Positions 1 to 12,239 of a stretch of 64,000 bases of DNA are shown here, piece after piece. The stretch covers positions 84,880 through 148,879 of the forward strand of contig JAKNSD010000059.1 of NCBI GenBank assembly GCA_023525715.1. The letters are read 5' to 3'. This DNA comes from Cichorium intybus. Lineage: Eukaryota > Streptophyta > Magnoliopsida > Asterales > Asteraceae. The notes under the pieces were generated by a model that ran no database searches, was not told the origin of the DNA, and worked only from the letters and a program-made list of their open reading frames with translations. Position numbers and translations under genes: made by a program. Within the stretch, counting starts at the first letter, position 1, and each line of letters opens with the position of its first letter.

Positions 1-720
1 ATAAACAAATTTGAAAGACTAGATGAAAGTAAACATGCTTCTAGTCAAATGATTAAGTACTGATATCACATGTTTGCAGAATCAGAAAGTGAAGATATTT
101 AGCCACACATGTTATGACTAGATCTCTTGAATGAAAAGCAATAAAAGTTGTTAAATTGTACTTACAAACAACGTTTCAAATCACAAATTAACGCTTCCAA
201 GTGTTTTTGGTTGAATCCTTCTCTAAACTTTCGTATTCTCCTCTTCAAAAAGTGAGTTCCCCCATAAATGACTCAAAACAACCCTTAAAAACCGTGTAGA
301 AAACTACTGCAGAATTTCAGTTTTACGCGTCACACGGCCCGTGTAAGGCTACACGGGTCGTGTAGGGTCTTCAAGTCATCGATGCAGTTTCTAGACAGGA
401 CTCACACGACCCGTGTAGAGGTACACGACCCGTGTGAGATTCCTTCACAATCGATGCAGTGGGTTGGGGTGGTCTGGCACGACCCGTGTAGGGCCACACG
501 ACCTGTGTGGGTCTTCAGGCTCCATTTTTTCATTCTTTTTACTTCAAAAGCTTCCATTTTGAACTCCGAAGCTTTATAGCCATTCCAAGCCTCGTTCTGT
601 CCTCTCGCTCCACTCCTCCATGTCTCCAATTCTCCTTGCGCCGCTGCCAAGCTCATTTTTCACCTAAAATCACACACAAACTTATGAAGTGTCGTTGGCC
701 CCGGAAAGTAAATGAAAATT
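1..720 (-). mobile_element. LTR-type fragment with GC-rich palindromes
   Basis: No coding potential. Read on the minus strand, the layout is that of an LTR promoter region. A cluster of GC-rich palindromic motifs (ACACGGCCCGTGT at 332-344 and relatives to about 512) lies upstream of an AT-rich TATA-like stretch (about 262-293), followed by a transcribed-leader-like region. Two loci further right (28465-30300 and 44090-44485) have the same layout with different palindrome sequences. The LTR ends are not visible and no internal domain is present, so the family is unknown. Assignment is inferred from layout. Confidence 0.4.
332..512. repeat. Array of ACACG..CGTGT palindromes
   Basis: At least six near-palindromic copies of a roughly 13-bp motif (ACACGGCCCGTGT, ACACGGGTCGTGT, ACACGACCCGTGT and variants) occur in about 180 bp. 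The phrase ATCGATGCAGT recurs between them. Each copy could form a short hairpin or bind a dimeric protein. Similar motifs are common in plant LTR sequences; their function is not known to me. Confidence 0.8.
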
Positions 721-2257
721 TATGAAAATAACTAAAAAGATAAATAATGAAATGTAAAAATGACCCGGAAAAGATGCATAAAATGCATCCAACAGTTAAC
801 CAACCGATCCTTAACACACTGCCTGCCGAGAAACCCTACAAACCGAACGCTTCCAAAACAACCGCTCCACCAATCCGAGAGAAATCCTGAGTAACCGGGC
901 CTAGCATTCCCAATGATGAAGAACTAGCGTTCATGTATTGTATAAAGGACGTTTATATTTATTTAGTGCTTCATCTATAGCTTCTGATTGTACCGCCCAT
1001 TCGGTTGTATTGTTTTGTAATCGAAAAAAAAGCAAAAAATTGGACCATATTTCCGCTGGACCTCGACATCACGACAAATGATGTCATTTAGTTGCTAATT
1101 CCCGATGATTAAAGATGAGATATTACAAACTTATACACTACAAATCATATTATTTATATCATCCCTCTTTGTTTTTTAATGCGTGAGATCATAGATTGAC
1201 ATACAACATCAGCTATTCTTTGTTCTCGGTATACTATTTCCAATATAACATCACATGTATCATCAACCTTTCCTTTCAGATATTAAAAGTTGGATTGTTA
1301 ATTAAGCAATAAGGACCCGAGCCAATCAATACCAATTATATTCTTACATTTTATTATTTTAGATAAAGATTTTAGATAAAGATTTAATAGAATGGCCATT
1401 CGTGAAAGCATAGGTTATTTTAGACATACGGAACCTATACAATCTATGAGTCCATCCCTAGGAAATTTCATTTAATACAAAATGCTATAACTTGTGAATT
1501 TATTAGCTTATATGACTCCAAACTCAGCTAAAGATTTACAATAAAATAAATTACATATAAAGGTCTTTTAAAAAAGTAAATGAATCATTATATTTTAAAT
1601 CGATAATTTCATTTTAATACTGAATTTACCATTGATGCTATCAGAAAAACTTTGTTACTTGATTGTATTGTAATTCTAGAATCAGTCATATTTTTTTTCC
1701 CAATAAACAAGTCTTTTATAAAAACCAATTAGCATCATAAATGAACTCTTTCCCCATATTTTATAATACATGTTCACAAAAATCTAATATACAGACATGT
1801 CTAATTGAACCTATATGCATGGCAACCTAAGATTAAAGGCATCGTGCAACCGTATTGGCCTTGTAACTATTTGTGGCTCCAAATATAAGTTCATGGAAAT
1901 TCATACGCCCATGAATACACATACGTATACACACACAGGAGCGTTCATAAAAGGTTTTAGACATGCGACCGTATATGGCCCATATTGTCTAGGGACTCGA
2001 AAAAATTTTATGTTTAATATTTGCGACGGGAAAATATGTAGGAAAAGTGACAAAATTCAACCGTTAATCCTCATAAATTTATCGCTAATCCCTTGCAAAA
2101 TTTATCTCAAAATCCCGCCAATAAAATTTTGGGGACCCATATTTACTCTTCGTAGTATTAATGAATTCCGCTTATATATATAAAAAATATATTAAAACCC
2201 CATTTTTATTTTTCGTACATGACTCTCAAAATCAACAAGCACGTGCTCTAGCGCGCA

Positions 2258-2259
<2 letters not shown>
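721..2259. other. AT-rich intergenic sequence, nothing recognised
   Basis: No supported gene, RNA or transposon ends seen. The open frame at 1815-2183 has no recognisable domain and its codon content matches the background, so I do not call it. Confidence 0.6.
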
Positions 2260-2354
<95 letters not shown>

Positions 2355-2363
2355 TGTGTGTGT
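2260..2363. repeat. Compound microsatellite (AC)n(AT)n(GT)n
   Basis: About 26 bp of AC repeat, then about 17 bp of AT repeat, then about 60 bp of GT repeat with one C interruption. Because (AC)n and (GT)n are complementary, the whole tract is an imperfect inverted repeat with an AT centre. Confidence 0.95.
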
Positions 2364-2453
2364 ATATGTAATATGTAAAATTAGTTGAACTGTTACATAA
2401 CGGTTTGAAACTTTATCATAAGTTAACACTAGTGAGCTCTGAGTTTGGGTCAC

Positions 2454-3945
2454 AACTGCTTTTTTAGATGTCTATCCTACCATAATATAGCTTATCAATA
2501 TGTATATTATTATTTTGTATTTAAACTAATTAGTGCTTTCTAAAACTTTAGTATATATAGCGATTCTTTAACTAATAATTCATGAATGTTTTGTTATAAG
2601 AAATATTTTTTTGTCTCTTTAACTACTCTAATTCAGAAACTTTTTTTAAATCATGATATTTAATTCATCAATTAAAAGACTTTTAGTTAAATTTAACGCA
2701 AAAAATCCGTATTTTAAATTTTATATTTTTTGTATCAACCTTCAAGAATCAATTTAGTTGAAGTTGAAAAAATTTCATCGTTTGAAGTATCATAAATATC
2801 AATTAAATATCATAAGTTAAAAATATCATTTGAATTATATAAGATTATTTCGAAGTTAGGGAGTTTTGACATCAATATAAATATTTATTGGAATTAGTTT
2901 ATTTTCATTAAATATGTGGTTTAATATAACCATATGAAAAGACTTCATTTCGACTAGGGACGTCACCACTATGATGACATATACAAGATAAGTGAATTTG
3001 ATCTATTGAAATATGAGTGAGTTATTCAAGTCCAATTGTGTACGATATGTAAATCAATCAATCTTAAAAATAAAAATGATAACCGGGATTTGAGATGGTA
3101 TTCGCTAATGATATAAGATATTTGTGTTTATATTTATATTTTCTTTATAGTTTTTGTTGATAGATACATATTATGATGCAAAATAAATTAGATATTATTT
3201 TTTTAAATAATAATCTGAATATTATTTCGTTAACTCGATTGTATTAGTAAAACTGTTTTGAAATTATTTATTTTCAATTTTTTAATAAATATTTTTTTTA
3301 ACTTTTGGTTAAAGATAATATTAATAATCTACATCAATATTTTATTTTAATATAAGAATAATTATTTAATAATTAATGATAATAATTTGATTATTTTTTT
3401 ACAAAATATATTTATTAATATTTTCACTATATAAAGGTTTTTCTACGCAACTCGCAAGATTCGCTAGAGATTAAACGGAACATCTTTCTAGAGAGGGTGG
3501 GGGTACAGCCGTGTGGGGATGACCCTAACCCTATGATAAAATAATTCATCCAACGAAGCAAAATGGACGGGTTGAGTTATACATAGGATCTATATCTAGA
3601 ACTTAGTGTGAGAAAGGGAATCCTTTTGTAAGATTTACTCCTATCTAATTAATAATTGAGACTGATTTACTAGCAACTGCAAATTAATAATCTAAAATAG
3701 ATTCAAAAAATACTTAATAAACTGTGTAGAACACGTAGTCCTTTAATTTCAACAACCAACTTAACATGACGTAAGAAGTTTAAAACATTTCCTTTTTTAG
3801 TATTACCATAAAATATATCGTCTTTACCTATAAGTATTCCAAATTTCAATATGATAAAATGGAATACAAAAAAATTAAAGTATTTGCGTATGAAACCGTA
3901 AGTACATTACTGTGTATGCAAGTTGTTTCACCGACATATATCATT
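2454..3945. other. AT-rich intergenic sequence
   Basis: Strongly AT-rich with frequent stops in all frames. No gene, RNA or element ends recognised. Confidence 0.6.
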
Positions 3946-4003
3946 GTTAGGATGGACGGAGTCGGTTTCGGGTTTAAGTGAGCTCATCGACGGTAACGGC
4001 GGG

Positions 4004-4011
4004 TTCACGGT
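4004..4011 (+). repeat. 8-bp target-site duplication, left
   Basis: TTCACGGT, identical to 4581-4588. It flanks the hAT-type element between them. Confidence 0.9.
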
Positions 4012-4580
<569 letters not shown>

Positions 4581-4588
4581 TTCACGGT
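4581..4588 (+). repeat. 8-bp target-site duplication, right
   Basis: TTCACGGT, the partner of 4004-4011. Confidence 0.9.
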
Positions 4589-4798
4589 ATCCTTAGTCGT
4601 GGGCTGGTGAAACATGGGTGGGTTGCAATTTACTTAAACCGGGGCATTGAGCCTTTAAAAATTATTTACCAAAATTTATTTCACCACCAACCCCATAAAT
4701 ACACCGCTCAACCACTTCAAAAATCAACATTCCTTCTACTCTCAAATCTCTTGTACTCTCAATTCTCTATACTTTTAATTTTCACTAATTTAAAAAAA

Positions 4799-5160
4799 AT
4801 GGATGAATCATCCTCCACCCGCAAGCCGTAGACACAAATCGAGGAGGTGTGGTTGACAACCGTTTATGTCAACAACATTAAAAATTTAGGAGACGTCAAA
4901 TTGTTGAATCTTATCGAGGAAAAATTTCACGCACTCATGGACACCGAACAGTATCGGTCTAAACGCCAACTTAATAGCAAGTGAAATTTTTTTGAAAATG
5001 AAGGTGTCAAAATTTAACTACATATACAACAACTTATCGACGAACCGAGAAAACGGGCTACCTATTATGATAATTTAAATAGAGCTTTTGACGAATATCG
5101 TCTGGCCTTTAACAGAATCGTGTTTAGCCGTATCAATGGACTTACGAAGAGTTCACTATA
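4799..5160 (+). pseudogene. Myb/SANT-like Harbinger-associated protein, broken
   Basis: An ATG at 4799 opens a frame whose pieces (MDESSSTRKP, then EEVWLTTVY, then QYRSKRQLNSK) match the DNA-binding Myb/SANT-like proteins encoded by plant PIF/Harbinger elements. Genome annotations often mislabel this family as 'glutathione S-transferase T3-like'. Stop codons interrupt it from residue 11 onward, and the downstream part (TYYDNLNRAFDEY) needs frame changes to be read. It is therefore dead. The 5' flank (4680-4798) is AT-rich and looks like the element's own leader. Confidence 0.6.
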
Positions 5161-5764
5161 ATGGGTTGCCTTTGGGGTCAACGACGTTATCGTTTTAGGA
5201 TTTTAATTTTTGTTTTATAGGACTACTCGTATATTTAAATTCTGATATTTAGGTTTTTATTCCCGTTTGTAGTTATGTATTTTAATTTTACTTTTTGTGT
5301 TTTAGGACTACTAGTTTTTTTTCAATGTTATTTGTTATATTTTAACTAAGTTAATATTTTAAATTTAATGTTATTTTTTTATTTTTGGTTTTATTTATTT
5401 AATTCTAATATAGAAAATATGATGTGACATTGTGGGTTAGGAACGATGAGTTTCTCGTGTTGTGGGTTGAAAAAGATGAAAATGAAAAGAGAGAAAAAGA
5501 TTTATGTGGTATTGGTGTTAGGAACGATGAGTTTCTCGCATTGTAGGTTGAGAAATATAAAAGTGAAAAGAGAGAAAAAGGTTGATGTTGTATTATGTGT
5601 TGAGAGGACGGGGAAAGATGATCCCTCCCCACCCTAACATAAAGTGTTATAGTGCTAACAATATAGTAGGATCACAACAAATTTGTAATGTTGTGGCTTA
5701 TGAAATGTAACATTAAGCTTCGTGAATTTATAAAGTAGGTTTGTTAAATTTGTATCAAACAAAA

Positions 5765-6175
5765 TCAACTACTTTGTATGTCCGGTAACAAGTTTTTTAG
5801 AGCTTTTAAAAGGTTTTGAATTTTAGTTTTAAGAAAAACTTGAATTAAATAAAAAGTTTCACTTGACAATACGAACCTTTAGCTTTTATTTTAAATATAA
5901 ATATCATAATCCAAAACCTACTCCAAATAGATGTCAAGAGTTTTTGCTTTTTAAAGCTTTTAGCGTTTACCTTTTTAGAATGTTCAGTAATGCAACAAAC
6001 TTTTGAGAGCTTTTAACATATTTTATATTTTAGTTTTTAAGAAGTTCAAATTAAATAATAAGTTTTGCTCGGTAAGACGAACTTTTAGCCTTTATTTTAA
6101 ACAAAAAAGACATAACCCAAAATTTACTTAGATTAGCTCTTAGGTGCTTTAACTTATTAGGTTTTTAGATTTTAG
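5765..6175. repeat. Diverged tandem duplication, about 210-bp unit
   Basis: Two consecutive blocks (about 5765-5965 and 5970-6175) share the order: a GAGCTTTTAA phrase, TTTTAGTTTT, TTCAAATTAAATAA-like, AAGTTT..CT, then CGAACNTTTAGC and TTTATTTTAAA. Divergence is substantial. It may be two copies of an old MITE inserted side by side. No coding potential. Confidence 0.5.
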
Positions 6176-7205
6176 TTTTTATTTTTTTTAATAGTTGAAA
6201 GATTATTTATTAACGAGTTAGTCAAAAAAAACTTAAAAAATTGAAGGGATTACGAAGGACCACACATAAGCGGGTTTTGTAACCACACGACCCAAGTAAC
6301 AACTATCATTCTATAATCTATTCTTATTCAGTTATTCGCAATCCATGAAAAAGAATAATCGACAATCATATAGGATTAGAGTGTCTCTTCAAACAGAAAC
6401 ATCACAAAAACAATAACATTTTCGAATATCCAGATCACCCACCACGTCGTCATAATGATCAACTCAAAGTTGTACGTCTAAAAGTAGATAATTGGATCAC
6501 GTCCATAAAAGCAACCACTTCATCACACTACCAAACAAAAGAGTAGATATCACACTACTTTCTAACGTATAAGGCTACATCACAAGAAATAATAATGTGG
6601 CAATATCTTCTACAATCAAGGCATAACTCGGGCAAAGGACCGAAAGGAACGTCAATGCCTCTATAATTCAAGTTATCACTAGTTGGAAGTTTATTCAAAT
6701 GGCATCCATAACAAAAGGTGTTGCTTTTTCTAGCTACGAATATATTTTATTTTGTAGAAACCAAACCAGTCAAAAGCATGTTATCATCGATACTCTACGT
6801 ACCAAAGAGAAGTATTAGTTACTTAGAAGTTAGATCACTTAGCATGAGTTTTAGGAAATTTATATGAACTTAGTCCTAGAATATGAAGTTTACATGAATA
6901 AATTGAAGATTGATATTGATATTTTAACGAGTGAAGCTCATGTAGACAATTACTTACTTTTGAAATTAGATTTTGTTATTGTAATATGTTTCACATAGTT
7001 GTTGATATTTGGTTGTAGAATAAAGTTCAAATAAGAACCTAATAACATATTTTATGAACTTTTTTTATATTATATTTTTCAAAACAAAAATAGTCCTAAT
7101 TTTTTCTTATCATGTGATTAGAAGAATAAAAAAAATTCAAAAAAAATCATATTTTTGCATTCTGATATGTATATGCATATGCAAAAAACGCATATGCATA
7201 TACAT
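6176..7205. other. AT-rich intergenic sequence
   Basis: No gene or element ends recognised. 7170-7205 is a short ATATGCATATGC-type simple tract. Confidence 0.6.
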
Positions 7206-7213
7206 ATGCTTAT
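7206..7213 (+). repeat. 8-bp target-site duplication, left
   Basis: ATGCTTAT, identical to 7708-7715. Confidence 0.9.
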
Positions 7214-7366
7214 TAGGGTGTGCACCAAACCGTCCACACCGCACCGCATAATGCGGTTTTGATACTCCGTGGTGCGGTTTGCGGTTCGTAATTTTGGTAA
7301 ACCGCACTATACGGTGCGGTTTGCGGTTTATAGTAACCAAACCGCGGTTTAAACCCCACCGCACCG

Positions 7367-7439
<73 letters not shown>

Positions 7440-7496
7440 CACACACACACAAGTGTGTGTATATATTTATATACATATCCATACACACACACACTC

Positions 7497-7558
<62 letters not shown>

Positions 7559-7707
7559 CAAAATTACCGCATTCAAACCGCAACGCATAATGCAGTTTAG
7601 GGCCTTTGTGGTGCGGTCTGTGGTTTCGAATAAACTCAAACCGCATATGTGGTGCGGCCTGCGGTTTTGCCTCTAAATCGCACCGCACCGCACCGCAAAC
7701 ACCCCTA
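7214..7707. mobile_element. Non-autonomous hAT-type element (GCGGTTT family)
   Basis: Terminal inverted repeats start TAGGGTGTGCACC at the left; the right end read inversely starts TAGGGGTGTTTGC. It is flanked by the perfect 8-bp duplication ATGCTTAT. The arms are packed with GCGGTTT / AAACCGC units in both orientations, including GCACCGCATAATGCGG palindromes. The centre holds two (TA)n arrays separated by an AC/GT tract. It has no coding capacity, so transposase must have come from elsewhere. The half element at 43292-43490 is closely related. Confidence 0.87.
7369..7557. repeat. (TA)n - AC/GT - (TA)n tract
   Basis: Two TA arrays (7369-7439 and 7500-7557) bracket about 60 bp of ACACAC and GTGTGT sequence. 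It forms the centre of the hAT-type element. Confidence 0.95.
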
Positions 7708-7715
7708 ATGCTTAT
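7708..7715 (+). repeat. 8-bp target-site duplication, right
   Basis: ATGCTTAT, the partner of 7206-7213. Confidence 0.9.
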
Positions 7716-8268
7716 AGTCCACAACTGGGGGTGGGGGTGGAGGGTTACAAAATTAATTTTTTATTTTGCATTCCTAGGTAGTTCTTAGGTTCTCATGATC
7801 TCGACTCTCCATCACCCCCCCCCACCCCTACCCCTGGTTGTAGACTATATGTTTTTCAAGGGACCAATTTTTGTAAAGTATTATGCCATTATTGCATATA
7901 ATGTCTCCTTTTTCATGCACCTAGGATGTATAAAAGATAGAGTGTTACAACTATTACATCAACAACAAAAGAAAACGAGTTGCTCGTAAAAAGGGATGTT
8001 ATTTGCTAAATAAAGGAACCAACAATGCACTTAACAGAGACCATATTTTCTCATAAAAATATAGTAGCATTATAGGTATTCTAAATATAATCTCTTCAAA
8101 GGAAAATCATAGTCATACTAGATAAGACACTTCTAAGTTGTTTTGGGGATTACTAGTTCGTTGTTACTCAATCTTTCTTTGACTACAATAGAAAGGTTAA
8201 TCATTAATGTTGCTAGATAGTCTTATCTTGGAACATCGAGGATTTTACAATTTCATCCTTTTTAATCA
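7716..8268. other. Intergenic sequence
   Basis: Contains a G-run tract (7727-7743) and a C-run tract (7813-7835) that are loosely complementary. No supported gene. Confidence 0.5.
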
Positions 8269-8277
8269 AAATTCATT
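8269..8277 (+). repeat. 9-bp target-site duplication, left
   Basis: AAATTCATT, identical to 9817-9825. A 9-bp duplication is the Mutator signature. Confidence 0.9.
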
Positions 8278-9816
8278 GAGTAAATTACAGTTTTGGTCCT
8301 TAAGGGTTACCCATTTTTTCACTTTTAGTCCAACTTTTGAAATTCAATGCTAAAGATCCTTAAGGTTGCATAAAGTTTACAGCGATGGTCGATTGACTAG
8401 GTAAAAAGACTAAAATATCATTTTTAATTTATTTTTCAATTTTCTCTTAATTTATTATTTATATTATTAATAAAAAAATAAACCCCACCCCCAACCCCTA
8501 ACCCCTTTTCTCTCTCTCTCTCTCTCTCTTGGACCAAAACTGCAATTTACTCTAACATGATTTATATGAAGATATAACGTCTAATGTAATGATATGTAAG
8601 ACTCTGCCCCATTAAGTATATGTATAAACTGCAAAGATGCTACAAATAAATAATTAAATCAATTAGGTAGAAATGGAAATTGGTCACGACCGAGCCACGA
8701 CGGTTGTTTTGGAAATAACAAGGGATAATTATTTACAAGTAAAGATGATGACAAATTTGATGTTTGTGAATGTAAAGAAGCCATTGTTGATGCACTAAAC
8801 ATTTGCTATAATAAATTACTTTCCGGTTGTTATAGGCGGAAATTAGAAGTTTGTAGCAGTTGAGACTTGAGAGTATTGCGAGTAATCCCGGGCCACAGTG
8901 GTGTCCGGCGGTTTTTGTGGGTCTCGTATCTTCGTTGTAGGCTCTGGCGGCGGCCTCCGCGATGTCGATTTTTGTGTCTGAAATCGAACCAGAATAAACA
9001 ACCATATTCATCTACAACGAGGATGGAGAAAGGAGGACGAGAGGAGATGAAATCGATTTCTGGAATCGCTTCCAATTAATTACAAAAAATCTGATTTTGA
9101 AGGTAAACCAAACCCAAACCCGACGGTGGTATTCGAAAATAAATTTGACGATCGTCTTCCCGAACACAGACCTCATCTTTTCAGGTTTGGATTTATATGG
9201 TGGGAGATGCAGGGGTTTAGATCATTAGGTTGCTTAGATCGTTAGGTTGATAAATGGAACGGTTGAGTATAAGGATGGTGTAAATATTGTAATCCATGGC
9301 TTTAGGTGGAGTCGGTGGAGAATTCGTCTTTTGATCTCTGATAATTTAATAGCCCTAGGTTACCCGGTTTCATATCCTAGATTTAAAAATCAGGTTCTGG
9401 TTGGATTTCTACATCATATTCCCCGGCGTCAAAACACCAACTTTCCATGCTATTTTTAAGTCGTGTGGCTTCTTGTAAGGCAGTGGGCCAGGTTGATCCT
9501 TCTGTAAACCCAACTCCGGCCACCAGTCTTCTTGACATGGAGAAAACCGTAGAGAGATGGTTGGGGTAAGGTTTTGTACTTTGAACTTTAGTGGAGTCGG
9601 GACGGGGGTATTTTGCTTTTTTATTAATTAATTTAATAATATATTAAAAGAAAATTGAAAAAGAAATTAAAATTGACATTTTAGTCTTTTTACCTGGCCA
9701 AGGGACCAAAAGTGCAAGATTTTGGCCACCACAGAGACCATCAGCGTGGAATTTGAAAAGTTGGACTTAGAGTGAAAACTGGGGTAAAACACAGGGATCA
9801 AAAGTGTAATATACTC
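8278..9816. mobile_element. Mutator-like element with long inverted repeats
   Basis: The ends are GAGTAAATTACAGTTTTGG at the left and, read inversely at the right, GAGTATATTACACTTTTGA. Inverted similarity extends about 250 bp inward, through a 'TTGGTCC..TAGTCCAACTTTT' block to 'AGGTAAAAAGACTAAAAT'. The flanking 9-bp duplication is perfect. No transposase is visible. The interior (about 8550-9590) is less AT-rich than its surroundings and holds small frames on both strands, which is why a captured-gene (Pack-MULE) origin is worth testing. (CT)9 lies at 8512-8529 inside the left arm. Confidence 0.85.
8733..9075 (-). pseudogene. Possible captured gene fragment inside the Mutator-like element
   Basis: This is the most GC-rich stretch of the region (about 8860-9060). 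On the minus strand one frame contains DIAEAAARAYNED, vaguely like the AAxAYD core of AP2/ERF domains, but the preceding WLG and YRG motifs are absent. On the plus strand an arginine-rich frame overlaps. I cannot tell which strand, if either, was coding, and I assign no function. Confidence 0.25.
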
Positions 9817-9825
9817 AAATTCATT
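9817..9825 (+). repeat. 9-bp target-site duplication, right
   Basis: AAATTCATT, the partner of 8269-8277. Confidence 0.9.
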
Positions 9826-10705
9826 ATAAGCTACATGTTTGCCTATTCCATATTAGTCTTTTTCTTAAACACATAGAGTATGGCGAAAGAGGGAGGTGGA
9901 ACACCAATAATAGCATTGACTAGGGAACGACATACTCATCTATTACTCTATAGAAATATAATAAAATAGAGATCATAATAAAGGACCAACAATTCAAATG
10001 ACACTAAGAATCACGTTGCAAAATATTAGACAAGTATCTCATGATATAAGCTTCAAACCATTAAATAGATGGAAATATGTCCCCTCATGACTCTTTATCA
10101 ATAATAAAGTATGATTGCATGTGTGTATGATGAAAAAAATACCTCATGAATGAGGAAAACATTAATACTCGTGAGGAAAAAGGTTACTCATGAATAATTA
10201 TCGAGCTTAATTGAGCATCGGTCGTGAATTTATTAGAAATATTATCCGTGGAGAATAAATTGAACTTGTTAAAAATTATCAGTGTGCTTTATGTCAGACC
10301 AAACATTCCTAAAGGTTTTAGCTTTATATTTTCATATTATTTACACTTTTAAAAGCTAACATCTACTTTTGCCAAACACTTATATACAAATAAAAGCTAT
10401 AACTACTGTCTTCCAGCTACTAGCTACAAGCTTCTAGCTTCCAACAACCAACTACTTTTGTCAAAAACGCCTAAGGTATACTTTTAGAAAGTATTTGTAT
10501 CTGACTCCAATGTTGCTAATTATTATTCTTATATTTATATTATGTGTAATAAGTTTACGGTATGTGATCTGAGTGGCTTAGAAACCCTCACCCGATTTGG
10601 TGTGTATTTATTACTATTTTATGGGCTTGTTTTTTGCTAGGTTGACTTACTCAATTGACATTTTCAAATAAATTTATAATATGAACGAAATTTTGGTCCT
10701 TTTAG
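9826..10705. other. Intergenic sequence, possible old MITE
   Basis: 10285-10480 has the feel of a MITE (AGCTT/CTAGCT-rich, 'CAAAAACGCCTA' at its right end), but I could not establish matching ends. Nothing else recognised. Confidence 0.4.
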
Positions 10706-11236
10706 TGTCACCGTGTCATTTTGGTATAATGGAATTTACAAGATTACCAATATAGTTCAAATCTTTATTTTAGATAAATTAATAGGTATGAAGTGTATGC
10801 TTGTATAAAACGAGTTGGGATCAAGGGAGATGCTCTCCCTTGCATGGTCCAAGGGGCAGCACCCTTGACGGGGGGTCCCTAAAAATTAATTTTTTAGGAA
10901 ATCATTATTGAAAATATTATTTTCATAAAATATTTATAATAATTTCCTTTGAAACCACCATCCCATATTTAAGGATAGAATCAACATTTAAACTAATGGA
11001 TACTTATCTTTGGTGATCAGAAGAATTTGAGTTCTATATAGATCTATAGTTCATGGTTTCTTATTAGTGCATTGATTTGAAATTACTCCTTGAATCCTTA
11101 TCTTCATAATCTGGATTTCATGATACTCAAGGCACAGGGGTTGAAATATTAGAATCAGAAAGTGATCACAGATCCTTCAAGCAATCTATTTAAACTCTTG
11201 ATTCTATAAACAACCCTTTCTCCCAAACCCCCAACG
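10706..11236 (+). mobile_element. Ty1/copia 5' LTR
   Basis: Aligns almost end to end with 15750-16260. Shared landmarks include TGTCA(C/T)CG.GTCATTTTGGT, TTTACAAGATTACCAATA, GGAAATCATTAT.GAAAATATTATTTTCA, TTCTTATTAGTGCATTGATT and the CCCCAAC-type right end. Numerous substitutions and small indels separate the two copies, so the insertion is old. I could not identify a primer-binding site immediately after it. Confidence 0.75.
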
Positions 11237-11239
11237 TTC

Positions 11240-11990
11240 GAATATGATAGTTCCTTATGTTTCTGATATCATGAGGGAATCGATTAAAGAGATAACTTCC
11301 AAGTTCAAAAAGTTGGAGAAGTTCTAGTGAAACAAATTTTGTCGTGGAACAAGAGGATGTGCTTTCTCCTCACCACTCTAAATGATGTTCACATGTTGAG
11401 TACCCTTACACTAGAAGCCCAAGAAGGGGAAACTATGGAACATACCAGACATCGTTTCAAATTAAGAGAATGATGACTACATCTACAGTGCCACATTATT
11501 AACGCTATGTCTTATCCTTTATTTGATCTACTAGAACGTGGAGAGTGCGAAGGAATTATAGAACATTCTTGAATTTAATGATGGTGATGAGGATGTTTCT
11601 AGCAAGATGTTCCTAGTTAGCGATTTTAAAAATTATAAAATGGTAGACTCAATGCATATTATGGAATAATATAATGAAATCCTTCACATTATTGGTCAAG
11701 TCACTCAACACAATATGAAATTGATGAATGTATTGTTGTGTTGAGTGTGATTGACAAGTTACTGTTATTTTGGAAGGACTTTAAACATACTGTAAAACAT
11801 TAAAAGGAAGAGTTATTTGTGTAGAACTCAGGATTCATATACAGATTGAGGAATCACTTTGAGTTCAAGAATGTGACAAGAACTAAGGGAAACTTGATAT
11901 TGAATAGCCCTTTATCCACATGGCGGAAGTAAATAAAAACAATCAAGACCACAAACAGAAAAGGAATCAAACTCAAGTATGATGGTCAAG
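11240..11990 (+). pseudogene. copia Gag remnant
   Basis: Three reading frames in turn give Gag-like segments: near the start a MRESIKEITSKFKKLEKF-type N-terminus, then a DEDVSSKMFLVSDFKNYKMV segment (about 11590-11650), then QYNEILHIIGQVTQHN (about 11670-11715) and a VIDKL..FWKDFKHT stretch. This is the UBN2-type Gag of plant copia elements. Several stops and frameshifts make it non-functional. Confidence 0.6.
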
Positions 11991-12239
11991 ACAAACCATT
12001 ATAGAACCCCCAAGGATTTGGTTTGTTGGATATGTCAAAGGACTGTCGCGTTAAGCATGATTGTTGGGTGAATCTCAATAAAAATTGTGCTAGAAATAGT
12101 GGTACCAGAAACAGTGGTGGTGGAAAAAATGGGGCTAAGAACTCAGTTGTACCAATAGGAGGTCAAATATTTTCTAACATTAATAGTTCTATTCAGAATT
12201 ATTGTTCACAAATTCCTAAATTATTTTATGTGTAGAATA

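Noticed and set aside
7137..7494. Frames with KPHRTA/NRKPHR words near the hAT-type elements
   Set aside because: Translations of GCGGTTT/AACCGC terminal-repeat arms; the same words appear at all family copies.
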